DNA of 64,000 nt, from contig JAPXFQ010002912.1 in the NCBI GenBank assembly GCA_028564705.1, positions 1,977,001 to 2,041,000 of the forward strand. The letters are read 5' to 3'. The notes under the pieces are model-generated. The model saw nothing but the letters and a program-made list of their open reading frames with translations, was not told the origin of the DNA and searched no databases. The translations under genes and the position numbers were made by a program. This DNA is from Apricaphanius iberus (taxonomy: Eukaryota; Chordata; Actinopteri; Cyprinodontiformes; Aphaniidae). Positions 30,750 to 42,990 of this stretch are shown here, piece after piece; the first letter of the stretch is position 1, and every line of letters begins with the position of its first letter.

Positions 30750-31541
30750 TGCTGCTTTCACACCGCCCCAAATACCAGCGTTAGTTGCGGCAAGATTACA
30801 TGTTATATCTACGGTAGAGTATGTTATAGGTCCGTCAGACTCTCTGCGGTGCGCTGTGTGCGTCGGCTCTGTGATTTTTTTCAAGCGTTACTTGCGTTGC
30901 AAGCTGCAATGTAGCAAACGCAAGCAACGCAGAAGTTCAGCTAGCTGAACTTTTGACGGACTTGACGCAGTGCACCAACCAATCAGAGCGTCTCACTGCA
31001 GTGATGTCACTACATGTATCTTAAGTGATGAGGGAGCAGTAAAAACATTGTCAACGAATGCAGATTTCAAAAATGAGAAATAACGCTTACTGAAGACAGA
31101 TGGACAGGCGCTCCTCAGGAGGAACAGAGCACCTGTAGTTGGTGTCCTTCAAGGAGGTTTGAGCTCCGGTGCGTCCCAGGAGGTGGTAAAATTGGGCACG
31201 GGACAGATGGAAGTAGCGCTTAAAACGAACCTCATCCATACGCAGCTCCTGGAGCAAATGGTTAAACTCCCCAAACCCAGAAGGCATCTGAAGATTGGGC
31301 GCTGATGCCCCGATGTCGACGTTGTCTAGCTTTATCTAGCAAATAAAGCCAAGCCACTCTCTCGTTACGATCCACCATAGTTCTGAACGTCTGGCAACAG
31401 AAGAAGCTGTGCCCACTTGCTCTTTATTTATTTATTTATTTGCTCAGAAGCAAGTGTTGCAAGCTTCAACGTACATGCGTCAAACTACAGGTGTTAGGAG
31501 CGTTGCTTGACGCAGACAAACTGTGCGGTGTTAACGCAGCA
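30750..31541 (-). mobile_element. PIF/Harbinger element, deleted, with TTA duplications
   Basis: TIRs TGCTGCTTTCACACCGC (30750) and, reverse complemented, TGCTGCGTTAACACCGC (ending 31541) differ at two of 17 positions. TTA flanks both sides (30747-30749 and 31542-31544), the standard Harbinger target duplication. A fragment of the transposase is encoded on the - strand. The 792-bp size indicates loss of most of the roughly 3 kb element. Confidence 0.85.
31087..31287 (-). pseudogene. Harbinger (HARBI1-like) transposase, N-terminal fragment
   Basis: The - strand reads FNHLLQELRMDEVRFKRYFH, then LSRAQFYHLLGRTGAQ, then SLKDTNYRCSVPPEERLSIC. The pattern 'D..RF..YF.(L/M)(S/T)..QF..LL..(V/T)G......DT.YR..(I/V)P..ERL.ICL' is the conserved N-terminal region of PIF/Harbinger transposases. 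The DDE catalytic domain is absent, so it is an inactive fragment. Confidence 0.8.
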
Positions 31542-31544
31542 TTA

Positions 31545-32730
31545 CCCTATCATACCTGCTTCATTTATACCATTTCCTCTGTTTTAATAATATCTCTCTT
31601 GAGTCTTGTATCAGGGCTTGTTTATTTAAATGTTCTCTGTTTTAAATACATTTGACTATAAGGTGGTTTGGAAACCTGGGGTGTAGAGCAGGTGTCAGAA
31701 AACCAAGGATGTCTGGAAGTGGATTGGTTAAGGTTGTGTGAGGATGTGAAAGAAAATTCTCTTCCATGTTTGTGATTGAATCCAAGTTCCTTACATCTCT
31801 ATTAGGCCTCAGGCCAAGCTTTACAGGATCCCGCCAAGAAACCAAGATCTGTACTCCTTTAGCCCGCGTCTCTTTTTGTTCCTCCCATCATCCTGTCTTG
31901 TTTTTTCGTCTGAAGCTGAACATTTTTCATTCCTTCTTGGTCTCCATCCATCTGGTCCCCTGAATTCCCTGTTAATATCTGTTCAGTTTCCTCCTCATCA
32001 CTCATTTCACTCAACAATCCCTGTCCTCCTTCCCTTTCCTAATCCTCCCAACTGTCACTTTTTTGTGTTTTCCTCCATCTGCAGCCCATCCTCTCCTATC
32101 TTATCAGTCACCCCGTCTCACTGCACTACATCCGTTATCACCATGGTGGAGCATCTTTTACCCATCATGCCTCTCGGTTTAAAATAGGTATGAGGTTGAC
32201 AGCAGAATCCAGGAATTCAGGAAATCTGTTGCTTTTATAAAGAAGTTTTCTCTTCTAATATTAACAATCCATCTCTTTCGTAGTTGCTTTTCCGATACAA
32301 AAGCGTGAAAACTGATAGCTGAATTATATTTAGCTAATGAGGTACACTAAGGAACATAGCAGTGTTCAGCTGTCTGCTTCCTGCTACTGAAAATTGATTA
32401 ATTTCTTCATCTATTTATACTATACTATACTATACTGTACTACTGCCACAGCTTCCCATATATGGAAACAATTTTACTGGCTTATTGCAAACCCAAATTT
32501 CTACTAAGTGGGCTGTGCATAAAGGCTGTTTCGGAAAAGTACAAAAAGCAAACAAAAAACAAATCTAGAATGGAAAAATAGTTTTTGCAATTTATTTATT
32601 GCTTTACAGAAAAAAATTGGAATTTCTGAAAAAGCAATTGCTTTTGAGGTGGGTTGTTAGTACAAATATTTTCAGTTTCAGTGGTCATGATGTTTTTTGA
32701 GTTGCTGACACAGATTAATGTAATCTTTTT
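31545..32730. other. anks1b intron 1, pentanucleotide repeat only
   Basis: A pentanucleotide (ATACT)n run lies at about 32416-32436. A pyrimidine-rich stretch at 31850-32150 gives unremarkable open frames. Nothing else identified. Confidence 0.5.
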
Positions 32731-32848
32731 CTGCTTTAACACACCTGGTTCAGATGATTGCAGTTCAGCAAAAGCCTTTTAATCTGGCATTAAATTTAAT
32801 CCATTCTGCTGAAGCAGGGAAAGATCTAAAACACGCAGAACAGTCTAC
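32731..32848. mobile_element. MITE core, same family as 10732-10934
   Basis: CTTTAACACACCTGGTTCAG and GAAGCAGGGAAAGATCTAAA, then ACACGCAGAACAG, match the family's core layout. The outer inverted repeats are lost or too diverged to see. Confidence 0.55.
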
Positions 32849-34454
32849 ATTAGTTGAAATAAAAAAGCTGTAAATTAAGTTTTAAAAATCAAAATATATA
32901 GTCTCAGTATCGCAATATATCGTATCGTCCCGCTTTAATGTGATGTATATTGTATTACTAGATTGCCAATACACATCCCTAATAACTAGTATTAGTACAA
33001 TAATGGTTGGATTTAGGTTTTATATGGTTAAACAACAACCCGTTCGGTTACCTTTCACAGAACTGCAAACTGAACAAATGAAAGTACTGTGGGGTTGTGC
33101 CAGCTCTGCTATTTTCAGTACCTGCTAGGTGTTTGACAAAAAAAAAAAAAAACATGGTTGCTGCTTCGAGAATGTTTTACGTCTTTCTTTGTAATTGGGG
33201 GGTTTTGTTTCTTGGTGATGCAAAGAGAAGACAGGTTTTGAGAAATAAAACTGTTCATTTTCTGCTTCGTTTCCTCAGAAAGCCTAGAATATATTTTGCT
33301 GAAATATTAAACCAGTCACAGAAAGCTGTCACATTGTCCAGTTTTAAAGGAAATTAGAACACAATTGATATAGTTGTATCTCATGTTTTGATACTTAGTT
33401 TTTTGTGAAAAATCTGAATCTGATGTGGAAGATGATAGTTTTGCGGAAATGAGAACTACTGTACAAAACTGCCCTCAGCACATATCTCATATCTACTGTT
33501 CTCATATTACTAACATAACATTGTTGCATACTTAGAAGTAGATATATTATCCTGATTAATTCTGGTCATGCCAACCAGCATTATCACAGCTTCTTTGTAA
33601 GTGGGAAGAATTATTGCCGTTTTCTTCTTCTTATCTCGATCTTGTGACTTTCTCTTAAACCCAAGCTTATTTGGCTAACGTTCTAGTCGGGTCGGGTTCT
33701 TAAGAACCAAACATGTTGATGCTGAGTGGGGGAGACGTGGAGGCGGCTGGGGGGAGGTGTGACATCCAGTCTGCCACACTAATCTGCAAGTCGGCGACCC
33801 CACATAACACGGCGAGTGTTGTGGAGCCACACGTACATTCCGCTCAGCTCCCCACTCTCTGACGGATGGCGGTATTTAATGAAGCTCTGCTTTTGTAGTA
33901 GATAAGGAGCAGAGGCAGCAGAGAAGAGGGCTCTAAGTGCTTGTGCTATTATGTGGTTTAGAGTAAGGCGTTTGTTGGAGGCCAGTTATACATCCAAGTG
34001 TGTGTTTTAGGCGTTTGGGGTAACTTTTAATGTCCCTTTATTTTTATCTGAAACTTCCCAACTCTGCTTTGTTTTTTTTCACAGATTTTTTTTCTTTTCT
34101 TTCTTACTGCATTTCACCACACTTTCTCCTGTCATTTAGATCATAAAACTCAACCAGTAAAGCATTTTTGTGGGGAGAAGTCTGTAGATCCTCTTTCTGT
34201 GTCAGTTGAGCTGTTTCTAGCTTTAGTTTTGACCTGTTTCACAAGACATCCTTGCTTCTTCTTGTCTAAGTTGTATTGAAGCCATATAGAGTAAAGACAC
34301 ATTGCTTGTTAACAGGTTTTACAGGCTACTTAAAGTCGTGTCAGTTTTGTTGTGCCGTTTTTATTCCCCCTGACTCACCGAAGCTTTTGGCTCTGTGATG
34401 GGAACTGTGAGGACACTAAGACCATGTAAGGTGTGTACTCTTGTCCACAATGAA
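32849..34454. other. anks1b intron 1, nothing coding seen
   Basis: Mostly AT-rich. About 33690-33960 is a GC-richer, repeat-free island. Confidence 0.45.
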
Positions 34455-35410
34455 TGCTTGGGAAAAGTTCCTTGCAAAAGTATCAAAACACCTCGACTTA
34501 GTTGAAATAAAAACACAAAATGTAATGCATTTTATTGGGATTTATAAAAATATAATGAAGCAAAAGATCAATAGTTGCTTTCTGACTGTTGGAACCTTTA
34601 GTACTTCCTGTGACCTTTTCAGGAACCAGGAAGTTTTTTTGCGCATTCGGACAGATAAGTACTAGGACCACAACCCACAGTTCCTATAACCATTTTAGCT
34701 CATACTCTAAGGCAGGGTCTTTTTGTGATTACATCTGAACTCTTATGATGTAGGTGTTGGTGAACTCATAAACTACACTGAAAAAAAAGTTATTTTAATT
34801 TACTTGATTTTTATTTGTGTACATCGGTTCCTTACAATCAGAAAAACGGGAAAAAATTATAACTTTTTTTAAAACAGGTGGTTTCTTCACATCGTTCTCT
34901 ATCAAAGTCCCTGACTCCTGTGCGCATAGAATGTGAAAAGATTCCCCTGGGAAGAGTAAGAAATAACATTTTAAGAAGATGGTTCTAAGAACACAGTGAA
35001 AAAAGGCCTATGCATTTTAATTTTAAGTCTTTCTAAAGGTTGTAAATTGGGTTTCGGGTAGGACTTTGACTGGGCCATTGCCTGTATGGTCATGTCATAC
35101 TCGAACCTGAGCTCCAGATAAGTGGAGCATAGATTGATGTAGCAGAGTTATTTCTGACCTTGTGGCAGACTTAAACAGGACTTCTTATATCTTTCTTACA
35201 GGTTTATTTAAACAATAACTTTCTTGTTGCCATGACTGTCAGCCTTTGGGGGTAAAGGGATAAAAGGGTCTCAGAGTGAAGTGCAATGAATAAAATGCGT
35301 GGTAACTTTTAGAATTTTTTTGTGAAAGATGCTGAAAATCCTCAATTTATTTTGGTTACTATTTACAATTAGTCACTACTTTGTCTTGGTCTATTACATA
35401 AAGTTCTAGT
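34455..35410. mobile_element. Internally deleted Tc1-type element
   Basis: The left end TCCTTGCAAAAGTATCAAAA and GCATTTTATTGGGATTTATA and the right end CTTTGTCTTGGTCTATTACA (near 35380) are the opposite termini of a common fish Tc1 family. An antisense transposase remnant lies at about 35055-35080 (ACTTTGACTGGGCCATTGCC). The catalytic centre is gone. Confidence 0.55.
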
Positions 35411-37929
35411 AGATAAAAAGAAAGGGCCCTGGATTTGACTTTACTCCCTAATTATGGTTCTGCTCAAGTAATTCAAAGGCATCAAGTTCTCAAACAATTT
35501 GTGTAGTTTTCCATTTTAAAGCTTCGCCACAGTCGTTTATTTTAACAATCTTGGTAAAAATGTTTCCTTGCTTTCTCTTCATCATCCTTCTAATTTTTCT
35601 TCATCTTAGCAACTTTGCACGGTACTTGAGGTTTTGTTTTTGACCCAGTTTCTGCAGTTGGGGATGGTTATCTATTTTATTTCTGCTCTGGAAAATATAG
35701 TAAAAGTCTGAATTATCTTTACTTCCTTAAAGATGTGTAAAAAGATCTGAAATAAGAAATATTGCACTGCATTAGCGTCATCTCACATTGCTCACCAACT
35801 GGTTTTCTTTTAACTGTACGTCTGTGGATCTTCATGGCTCTGGAAAGTTGATTTGATATCTAGTGAAATATTTCTTTGTTCATTTGACCATTTAAAAACA
35901 AATGTTTAAATGTATCGGGCCGGGCTTACCAGATGTATTTTCATAATGTATTCATTTTATTGTGCCATGCATTGTAAAAACGTTCCAAGGACTTAGGGAG
36001 GAGAAACAAGCCCACATCATCACTGGTCTACTATATAACCGTTCACATGGTGACATTTTTCCACATATTTATTCTTCGTTTTCAGACTCAACCTTGCTTT
36101 AAACTGTGCAAATCACACGGTTCTAGTGGAAGTCCTGGTATAACTTTTACTAACCTGACATTTATGTTTTTGACTGTAGAACAGAAAATTATCTTTCTTT
36201 GCATTTCTATACCAAACTTTCTCAGCTTTGGAGATTTGTTGGTGAGATCAACTTGAGTCCCTCCTTCAGCCTCACTTGACCAAGTTCCTGTTGTTTTAAA
36301 CCTGTTGATTCTCACTTGGATTATACAATATTTTTGGTGAATAGATATATTCTTGCAGCTTTTTCCTGCGTTCAGGGAATTACTTTAATTGAATTAATAC
36401 AATTGCTTCAATTATATTGCATGTTCTTGTGTCTTTCCTGTTTTTAGGGCGGTCAAAGCAAATTAACTTTTATATTGTGCACAATATGTTGAATCAAAAT
36501 GATCAACGCTAATCAGCAGCTGCTTTGTGACCATCACTAAGAAGTGCTTGGTTACAACACACTTTAAATGTCATTCAGTAATCTGCTTGCCAATAAAATA
36601 GCCAGCTAACCGATTTTCATCGTCCTTTATGGCCACATCTTGTAGAAAGCTTAGTGACTTTAGTGCTATAGCTCAGCATGCATTTTGGAACATTTAATTT
36701 ATGAAAAGAAAGGAGTGAGATAATGTGGGTAAATTTAACTTAATATTGTCTGCTCAGGACTGAGCCATCTAATATAGCCCTAATTATGTTATATGCAGTG
36801 CATACCCCAGGGAAATATGAAGGTTACTAATTGGATTTTTTGGGGGAGTTTTACTGCGGTCAACTTAAAGAAAGTTGAGTTTAATTGAACAAATGGCTTC
36901 TGTTTTACTAAATAACTTCAGAAGAACTGAGGTTGTATGCCTTTCATACTCACATTAGAGATAAAAAGAAAAACGGTTAAAAAAAAGGTTAATAAAATAT
37001 TGAAATGAAGTGTTGTCCCGTTTTGGAACAAGTAATCATGAAGTGGTAACTTGATTAGTCTTGTGGCTAACTCTTTGTTCTCATTGTGCTTCATGTCTCA
37101 TTAGATATGTAATCTGACTTTGTCCCTGTAGCTCGTTGTAGATGAAAGGCAGTTGTCACTCCCATTTAGCTGCCACCACTGTTAACAGGGAGTGGAAAAA
37201 TATGCATAAACAAAATACGTACGGTAGACTTGCAGTAAAACACATGCAACTCTATATAAGAGGTGAGGGAAGCGAAAAAGTGTGGAGTTTCAGCTGTATT
37301 GCTTTGGACAGTAATTGCTGGAAAATATTAAAACCATTTGCTCCTCAGGCTTTGAAGACATGGAGTCTTCCTCCTCCTCCTCTGGTTTACGCCGCTAATC
37401 ACATTTGATTAACTTTGTGACTCTGCACCTTCAGGGCCTGTCGCAGAGTGGCTCCATGTAAATATTAAAAACAAACTCCGAGTTAGTGGAAGTACCCTCT
37501 TGGCACACGGGTACATGCAGCGCTTTATTATGCAGTATAGCCCCAGACGTGTTTACAGCAGTTTGTATGAGTGACTGAGCTGAGCAACCAGGGAGTGAGT
37601 TACGATCAACTGGCAGCCTCCCAGTGGACACAGATTTCCCAGCGGGCCTCACTGGCGTCGATGCATCACGTCGTTATGTCAGGCTCATGCATGCATGCAA
37701 AAGCAGTGCATTCATTATGTTTATGCTACAGGCCGGTAGATGTGTCATATATGCGTAGTGGTAGTCCCATACGTTCCCAGCTATAGTTGCCTTAACTCAG
37801 TGGCTTTGAATAAATGTGTAAAACAATAGTTCTCTCATTATGATGCATGATTTTACTTTTTCTTAAGTGCAGAGTGTATTTGCTTTACTCCTTTACCCCT
37901 AAATGAAAATTTGTTCCATCTCACATCTC
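35411..37929. other. anks1b intron 1, nothing coding seen
   Basis: AT-rich. 37130-37440 and 37560-37700 are less AT-rich and repeat-free. No recognisable frames. Confidence 0.45.
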
Positions 37930-38095
37930 TTCCTTTCTGGAAAAATGGCAAGAAGAATGCTAGGGTTGAAGGAAAGCCAAAAGAGGTCCTATTTGAAGTT
38001 TGCCATTAGCCAGGCAGCGGACAACAGACATGTAGTAGCCAGATTGGTCTGATGTGGGCTAAAGGCTTTGGGCTATATGCAAAATGCTAAACTTG
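37930..38095 (+). mobile_element. Tc1 transposase fragment, sense
   Basis: GAAAAATGGCAAGAAGAATG, AAAGCCAAAAGAGGTCC and GGGCTATATGCAAAATGCTA follow the order of a fish Tc1 gene from the linker to the first catalytic block. The segment encoding the first Asp is largely deleted. Confidence 0.6.
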
Positions 38096-38237
38096 GTAGA
38101 GAGCGAACGCTGCTTATCACTCTGACGATCTACTAATGTCTAATGATGACTCTTAAGATGAAACAAGATTTTTTTATTTATAATCTTAGAAAGAAAAGCT
38201 AGTCTGAGGAAAATAAGAAAGCTGCAAAAGACTCTTG

Positions 38238-38413
38238 GAGGGTGCCTTCACACCATGTCTGTTTAGTTCACTTTAATCCAAAAGTGAACTGCCCGATTGC
38301 CAAAGACAATCGGGCAGTCTTAAAACTGCAAAAAATGTATGCCGCTCCACGTTTGTTAACATTTTGCTAAAAACCTTTGGTTCGTTGGACAAAGAGCAGT
38401 GTGAATACCAACC
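38238..38413. mobile_element. MITE with internal perfect hairpin
   Basis: GGGTGCCTTCACACC at the left and GTGTGAATACCAACC at the right are inverted. Near the centre-left, ACTGCCCGATTG (38288-38299) pairs perfectly with 38307-38318. Non-coding. Confidence 0.55.
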
Positions 38414-39561
38414 ACAGCTAGAAAATTTTAAATGTTTTTTTTTTTCTTTACCTGAAATTTGTGGGCTGCTCTTCTCTCTCTTCACTAAGCTTTTTGCTTT
38501 TGGCAAAACGGGAACTGTTTTTACTCACTTAGCTAGCTCCTGGTTGTTTTTTTTGGATCGAGTGAGTTAGATGGATGTAACACAGACATTCCGGTCAGTT
38601 TATAAAATAAAACCTTGTTTAGACTTGGATACTAAATAAAAAAGAAACACTGAGTTATTTCTTTCTATTCTTTCAGTCTGCAAGTTTGCACCCAGACACA
38701 GACGAATGGACCCCATTTATACTTTTTAGTTTGTGTGTCAGTGTTGCAAAGCAATTCCCCACCAGGACAGCAGGGGGTGCAGATTTTTTCTGACGGGTCT
38801 GCCTACTATTGCACTGTTTTTTCTGGTCAAGTACAGTTTATTTCCTTCAGCTCATAGAATACTCTGAAATTGCATGTAACCAAACATAGCGCTCTGTTTT
38901 GTTCTCTACACCTCAAACCTGCACTGATTACTGATTACATCGACTATAGAGCACCGTCCTGGTGAAATGGTCTTTACCTAATGTTGGGCTGACCAATCAC
39001 AGACATGTGCTCTACTCCGTGCTTGCGTAGGTGCTTGCCTGTGGAGCTCCCTTGCGTCGATGGATAACGGCATTGTGTGTCTCTGTACCTGATGGAAAAG
39101 TATAAGCTAGGGTTTAGTTGACTGTCTCCTAAATAAAATATTTATTTATCTCTTTAGGTAATAGTCTGTAGGCTAATATTCCTTAGACTAAGACTTGTAT
39201 CCCTAAAGCAAGCACTACAGTTAATCAATGAAAAATTTCAAATACACCAACATACCAAAAATAGAAACTAAAAAGCATATAAGTAGTGTAAACTATAAAA
39301 AAGAGGATTTGATTTAAATAACGGCAACATATTGGTCTATATACAGACGTGGACAAAATTGTTGGTACCCTTCATTAAATCAAAGAAAAACTCATAATGG
39401 TCACAGAAATAACTTTAATCTGACAAAAGTAATAATAAATAAAAATTATATAAATGTTGACCAATGAAAGTCAGACATTGCTTTTCATCCATGCTTCAAC
39501 AGAATTATTTAAAAAATAAATGCATGAAACAGGCCTGGACAAAAATGATGGTACCCACAAC

Positions 39562-39948
39562 TTAATATTTGGTTGCACAACCTTTTGAGGCAATCACTGC
39601 AATCAAATGATTCCTGTAACTGTCAATGAGACTTCTGCACCTCTCAGCAGGTATTTTGGCCCACTCCTCATGAGCAAACTGTTCTAGTTGTTTCCGGTTT
39701 GAAGGGCGCCTTTTCCAGACAGCACGTTTCAGCTCCTTCCAAAGATGCTCAATAGGATTGAGATCAGGGCTCATAGAAGGCCAGTGTTTTCCTCTTAGCC
39801 CTTCTTGGGTGTTTTTAGCTGTGTGTTTTGGGTCATTTTCCTGTTGTAAGACCCGTGACCTGCGACTGAGACCATGCTTTCTGACACTGGCCAGCACATT
39901 TCTCTCTAGAATCCCCTGATAGTCTTGAGATTTCATTGTACCCTGCAC
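39562..39948 (-). pseudogene. Tc1 transposase C-terminal part (broken)
   Basis: The - strand carries QQENDPKHTAKNTQEGLRGK, WPSMSPDLNPIEHLWKELK and a normal C-terminus ending VIASKGCATKY. NDPKHT holds the second catalytic Asp and NPIEHLW the Glu of the DD34E triad. Only 27 residues separate them instead of 34, because a stretch after RGK is missing in frame. This is the C-terminal portion; the middle of the gene (39949-40396) is frameshifted. No active enzyme is expected. Confidence 0.85.
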
Positions 39949-39984
39949 AGATTCAAGACACCCTGTGTCAGATGCAGCAAATCA

Positions 39985-40098
<114 letters not shown>

Positions 40099-40396
40099 TT
40101 AAATTTTTGTCTCATCTGTCCACAGGACATTCTCCCAGAAGCTTTGTGGCTCGTCAGCATGTAGTTTGGCATACTCCAGTCTGTTTTTTTTAATGATTTT
40201 TCCTCTGGCTCAAACAGCGAAGGATGTTCCGATCTGACACTGATGTTCCTTGAGCATAAAGTTCAGCTTGGATCTATTTTGAAGTCTTTCTAGGCTCTTT
40301 TGTTACCATTTGGATTATCCGTCTCTTTGATCTGTCATCAATTTTCCTCCTGCAGCCACGTCCAGGGAGGTTGGCTACAGTCCCATGGATCGTACA

Positions 40397-40672
40397 TTAC
40401 TGAATGACATGTGCAGCTGTAGTCACAGAAACATCTAGCTGCTTGGAGATGGTCTTATAGCCTTTACAGTTAACATGCTTGTCTATGATTTTCTTTCTCA
40501 TCTCCTGAGACAACTCTTTCCTTTGCTTCCTCTGGTTTATATTGAGTGTGGTACACACCACGTCACCAAACAACACAGTGACTACCTGGAGTCCTATATA
40601 TAGGCCCACTGAGTGATTACAGGATTGTAGACACCTAGGATGCTGATTAGTGGACATACCTTGGATTAACAT
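40397..40672 (-). pseudogene. Tc1 transposase N-terminal part (broken)
   Basis: The - strand reads QRKELSQEMRKKIIDKHVNC and then KGYKTISKQLDVSVTTAAHV. This is the first paired-like helix-turn-helix of a Tc1 transposase (family pattern KELS..(L/M)R..I(V/I)..H..G.GYK.ISK.L). The frame is lost after VIQ. The preceding residues are probably untranslated element sequence rather than the native N-terminus. Confidence 0.85.
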
Positions 40673-41054
40673 GTCCCTTTGGTCACATTATTTTCATTCT
40701 TTTCTAGGGGTACTAATTTTTGTCCAGGCCTGTTTCATGCATTTATTTTTTAAATAATTCTGTTGAAGCATGGATGAAAAGCAATGTCTGACTTTCATTG
40801 GTCAACATTTATATAATTTTTTATTTATTATTACTTTTGTCAGATTAAAGTTATTTCTGTGACCATTATGAGTTTTTCTTTTATTTAATGAAGGGTACCA
40901 ACAATTTTGTCCACGTCTGTATTAGCTGTTGATGCTGATTATTTTGCCATTGTACAACCTTTTAACTAATTCAGTAGGGATGCTTGTGAGCTCGCTTTTT
41001 CTTCTGTGGGTCAGAAGCTCGAAATTTTGGGAACCACTGATTTAGATCATAGTA

Positions 41055-41190
41055 TATCCAGGTGTCAGAATGGCCTGGTCAAAGTTCACATCCAAGTTCA
41101 GTTCAGAATCTTTGGTATTACCGAAATTCACAAGTACTCTGTCTCTGATCAGACTGAGATTGAGCTACTTACTACTAAGAATGGGTAAAA
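41055..41190 (+). mobile_element. Tc1 transposase fragment, sense
   Basis: GTGTCAGAATGGCCTGGTCA, CAGAATCTTTGG and CTGATCAGACTGAGATTGAG, then CTACTT, match the part of a fish Tc1 gene that encodes the SPDLNPIENLW region and its downstream helix. Starts and stops are lost. Confidence 0.6.
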
Positions 41191-41274
41191 AATCTATTGT
41201 CCTCTATTCAATAATCAGATTTTTTTCAGATGTCATATTTAGAGACCGTATGGCTTATTTATATTGATGAATCT

Positions 41275-41700
41275 AAAGCTGCAGAGACACTGAACTCTTT
41301 TAAATCAAAAATTAAAACGTCTCTATTTAGACTTGCTTATAACTAACTGATACGACTTTTTTGTTTTTTTGTTTTTAATTACTCTTACTTTTTAATTACT
41401 TTTTATTTCACAGGTTCTATCATTAGATGTTTATGGTTTTTAATTGTCATAATTGTACATACATTTTCTCTTATGCTCTAATCACTATTTTTTTTTATTT
41501 TTTATTGCTTAATGTTGATTCTTGTGTTTCATCAGTTTTTAAATTTTCATAATTTTACATCAATTTTCTTTTATTAATGTGCGTTCATGCTTTCTTTTAG
41601 TGATTCTATGTTTTAATTTTCACATTTTTGCAATCATGTAAAGCACCTTGAATTGCCTTGTGTTGAAAGTGTGCTATATAAATTAAATTGCCTTGCCTTG
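41275..41700 (+). mobile_element. L2-type LINE 3' end
   Basis: The frame 41281-41346 reads AETLNSFKSKIKTSLFRLAY, then N and stop, the usual C-terminus of fish L2-like reverse-transcriptase proteins. A T-rich 3' UTR follows, ending in GTGCTATATAAATTAAATTG and CCTTGCCTTG repeats. Confidence 0.6.
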
Positions 41701-42389
41701 CTTCAATGTTTTAATATAGAAGCTAATTTGCAGAATCAATTCAGTCAAAATGGATAAAAAAGCACATTTGTACACCATTACAGCTCTGTTTTTGACTAAA
41801 ATTGCATTCATTTACTGATTGACGTTGCCTGAGACGTTTTTAGATACATCTAAACCTACTCGTTTAGGGTGCAACATATTTATGCAACCAACGTTTTTAA
41901 TATGATTAAGCTGTATATGTTTTTCAATTAAGCAACCAGCTGAGTGGTGTGTAGCAACAGATACGGAGCAAGAGTTGTTGTCCTTACAGTTAGTATTAAG
42001 CTAGAGAACAGCAGCTTTAGACAAAATGATTTCAGCAGTTCTGTCTACATGATGATTCAGAGCAATCGGTCTTCCCGATAATGAGCCGACACTTTCATAA
42101 AGTCTCTCTTTTCATAACGTCATTCTTCATCTAACTCCCTCGGCCAGTGGGAACTACACAGTGATGAACGGCTCTTTAAAGAGCGGGGCATCAAATATTC
42201 AGCTGTCCCTGAACATTGTTCGTTGTGCGATCATTTACAAATTCAGAATTCGGTCATCGACTCATACTAGTGCCGAGACTGAGAAAGCAGCTGGGTGTTA
42301 AATTCTCCTAAAAATTGTTATTCATGATGAAGATGGAGGCTTCTGAGATAGGAAATGCAAAATCGAATTAAGCCAGACTTTTTTCTAGT

Positions 42390-42490
42390 GTGTAGAAAAA
42401 GTATTCACCCCCTTGGATGTTTTATCCTTTTTATTGCTTTTACAAATAATTCATGATCAACAAAATGTGTCTTTTTTTTTTGACTCACTG
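42390..42490. mobile_element. Tc1-type terminus fragment
   Basis: AAAAAGTATTCACCCCCTTG followed by GATGTTTTATCCTTTTTATT resembles the terminus of the element at 47660-48190 (AAAAGTATTCACCCCTTATG). Confidence 0.45.
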
Positions 42491-42677
42491 TCACTCACCC
42501 ATAGGGCTTCTCATCAATCTCCATCTTGCAAGGTCTCTGTTTGCGATTATAGGACAGCATTTTGACCTTTTTTTTTAAAGCAGAGAAAAGAAGAAAGCAT
42601 TTTTTTTCTTTAATACCACTGTCAACCTGCAAAGGAAAAGAAGCTGAGGTTTGAGGTTTACTTTTACAAGCCTCTCA

Positions 42678-42990
42678 TGGTGCGTTCAAACCGCACGCTT
42701 TGTCAGCGTCAAAAAACACTCAGGAAGGGAATAGTTTGATGCATATACGTAGCATATAAATTTTTAAGCTGAATCTTGCAAAGCTTGTGGGCGGGCCTTT
42801 CTCTGGTGGATGTTTGAAACACCAGCGGATCGTGGTTGGTTAGGCAACGTTGACGTCAGGCGATGTCACTACAGTGAGACGAACTGATTGGTTGACGTGC
42901 TGCGTCAATAGGGGTAAGGGCGTCAAAAGTTCAGCTAGTGGAACTTTCGCGTTGGTGAATTTTGCCGCTTGAAACGCAGGAAAAGCTTGA
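42678..42990. mobile_element. Second Harbinger copy, inverted relative to 30750-31541
   Basis: The left end TGGTGCGTTCAAACCGCACG matches the outer right end of the 30750-31541 element reverse complemented. On the opposite strand, CTAGCTGAACTTTTGACG and CCAATCAGTTCGTCTCACTG match 30940-31005. The other terminus is not found. Confidence 0.65.
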
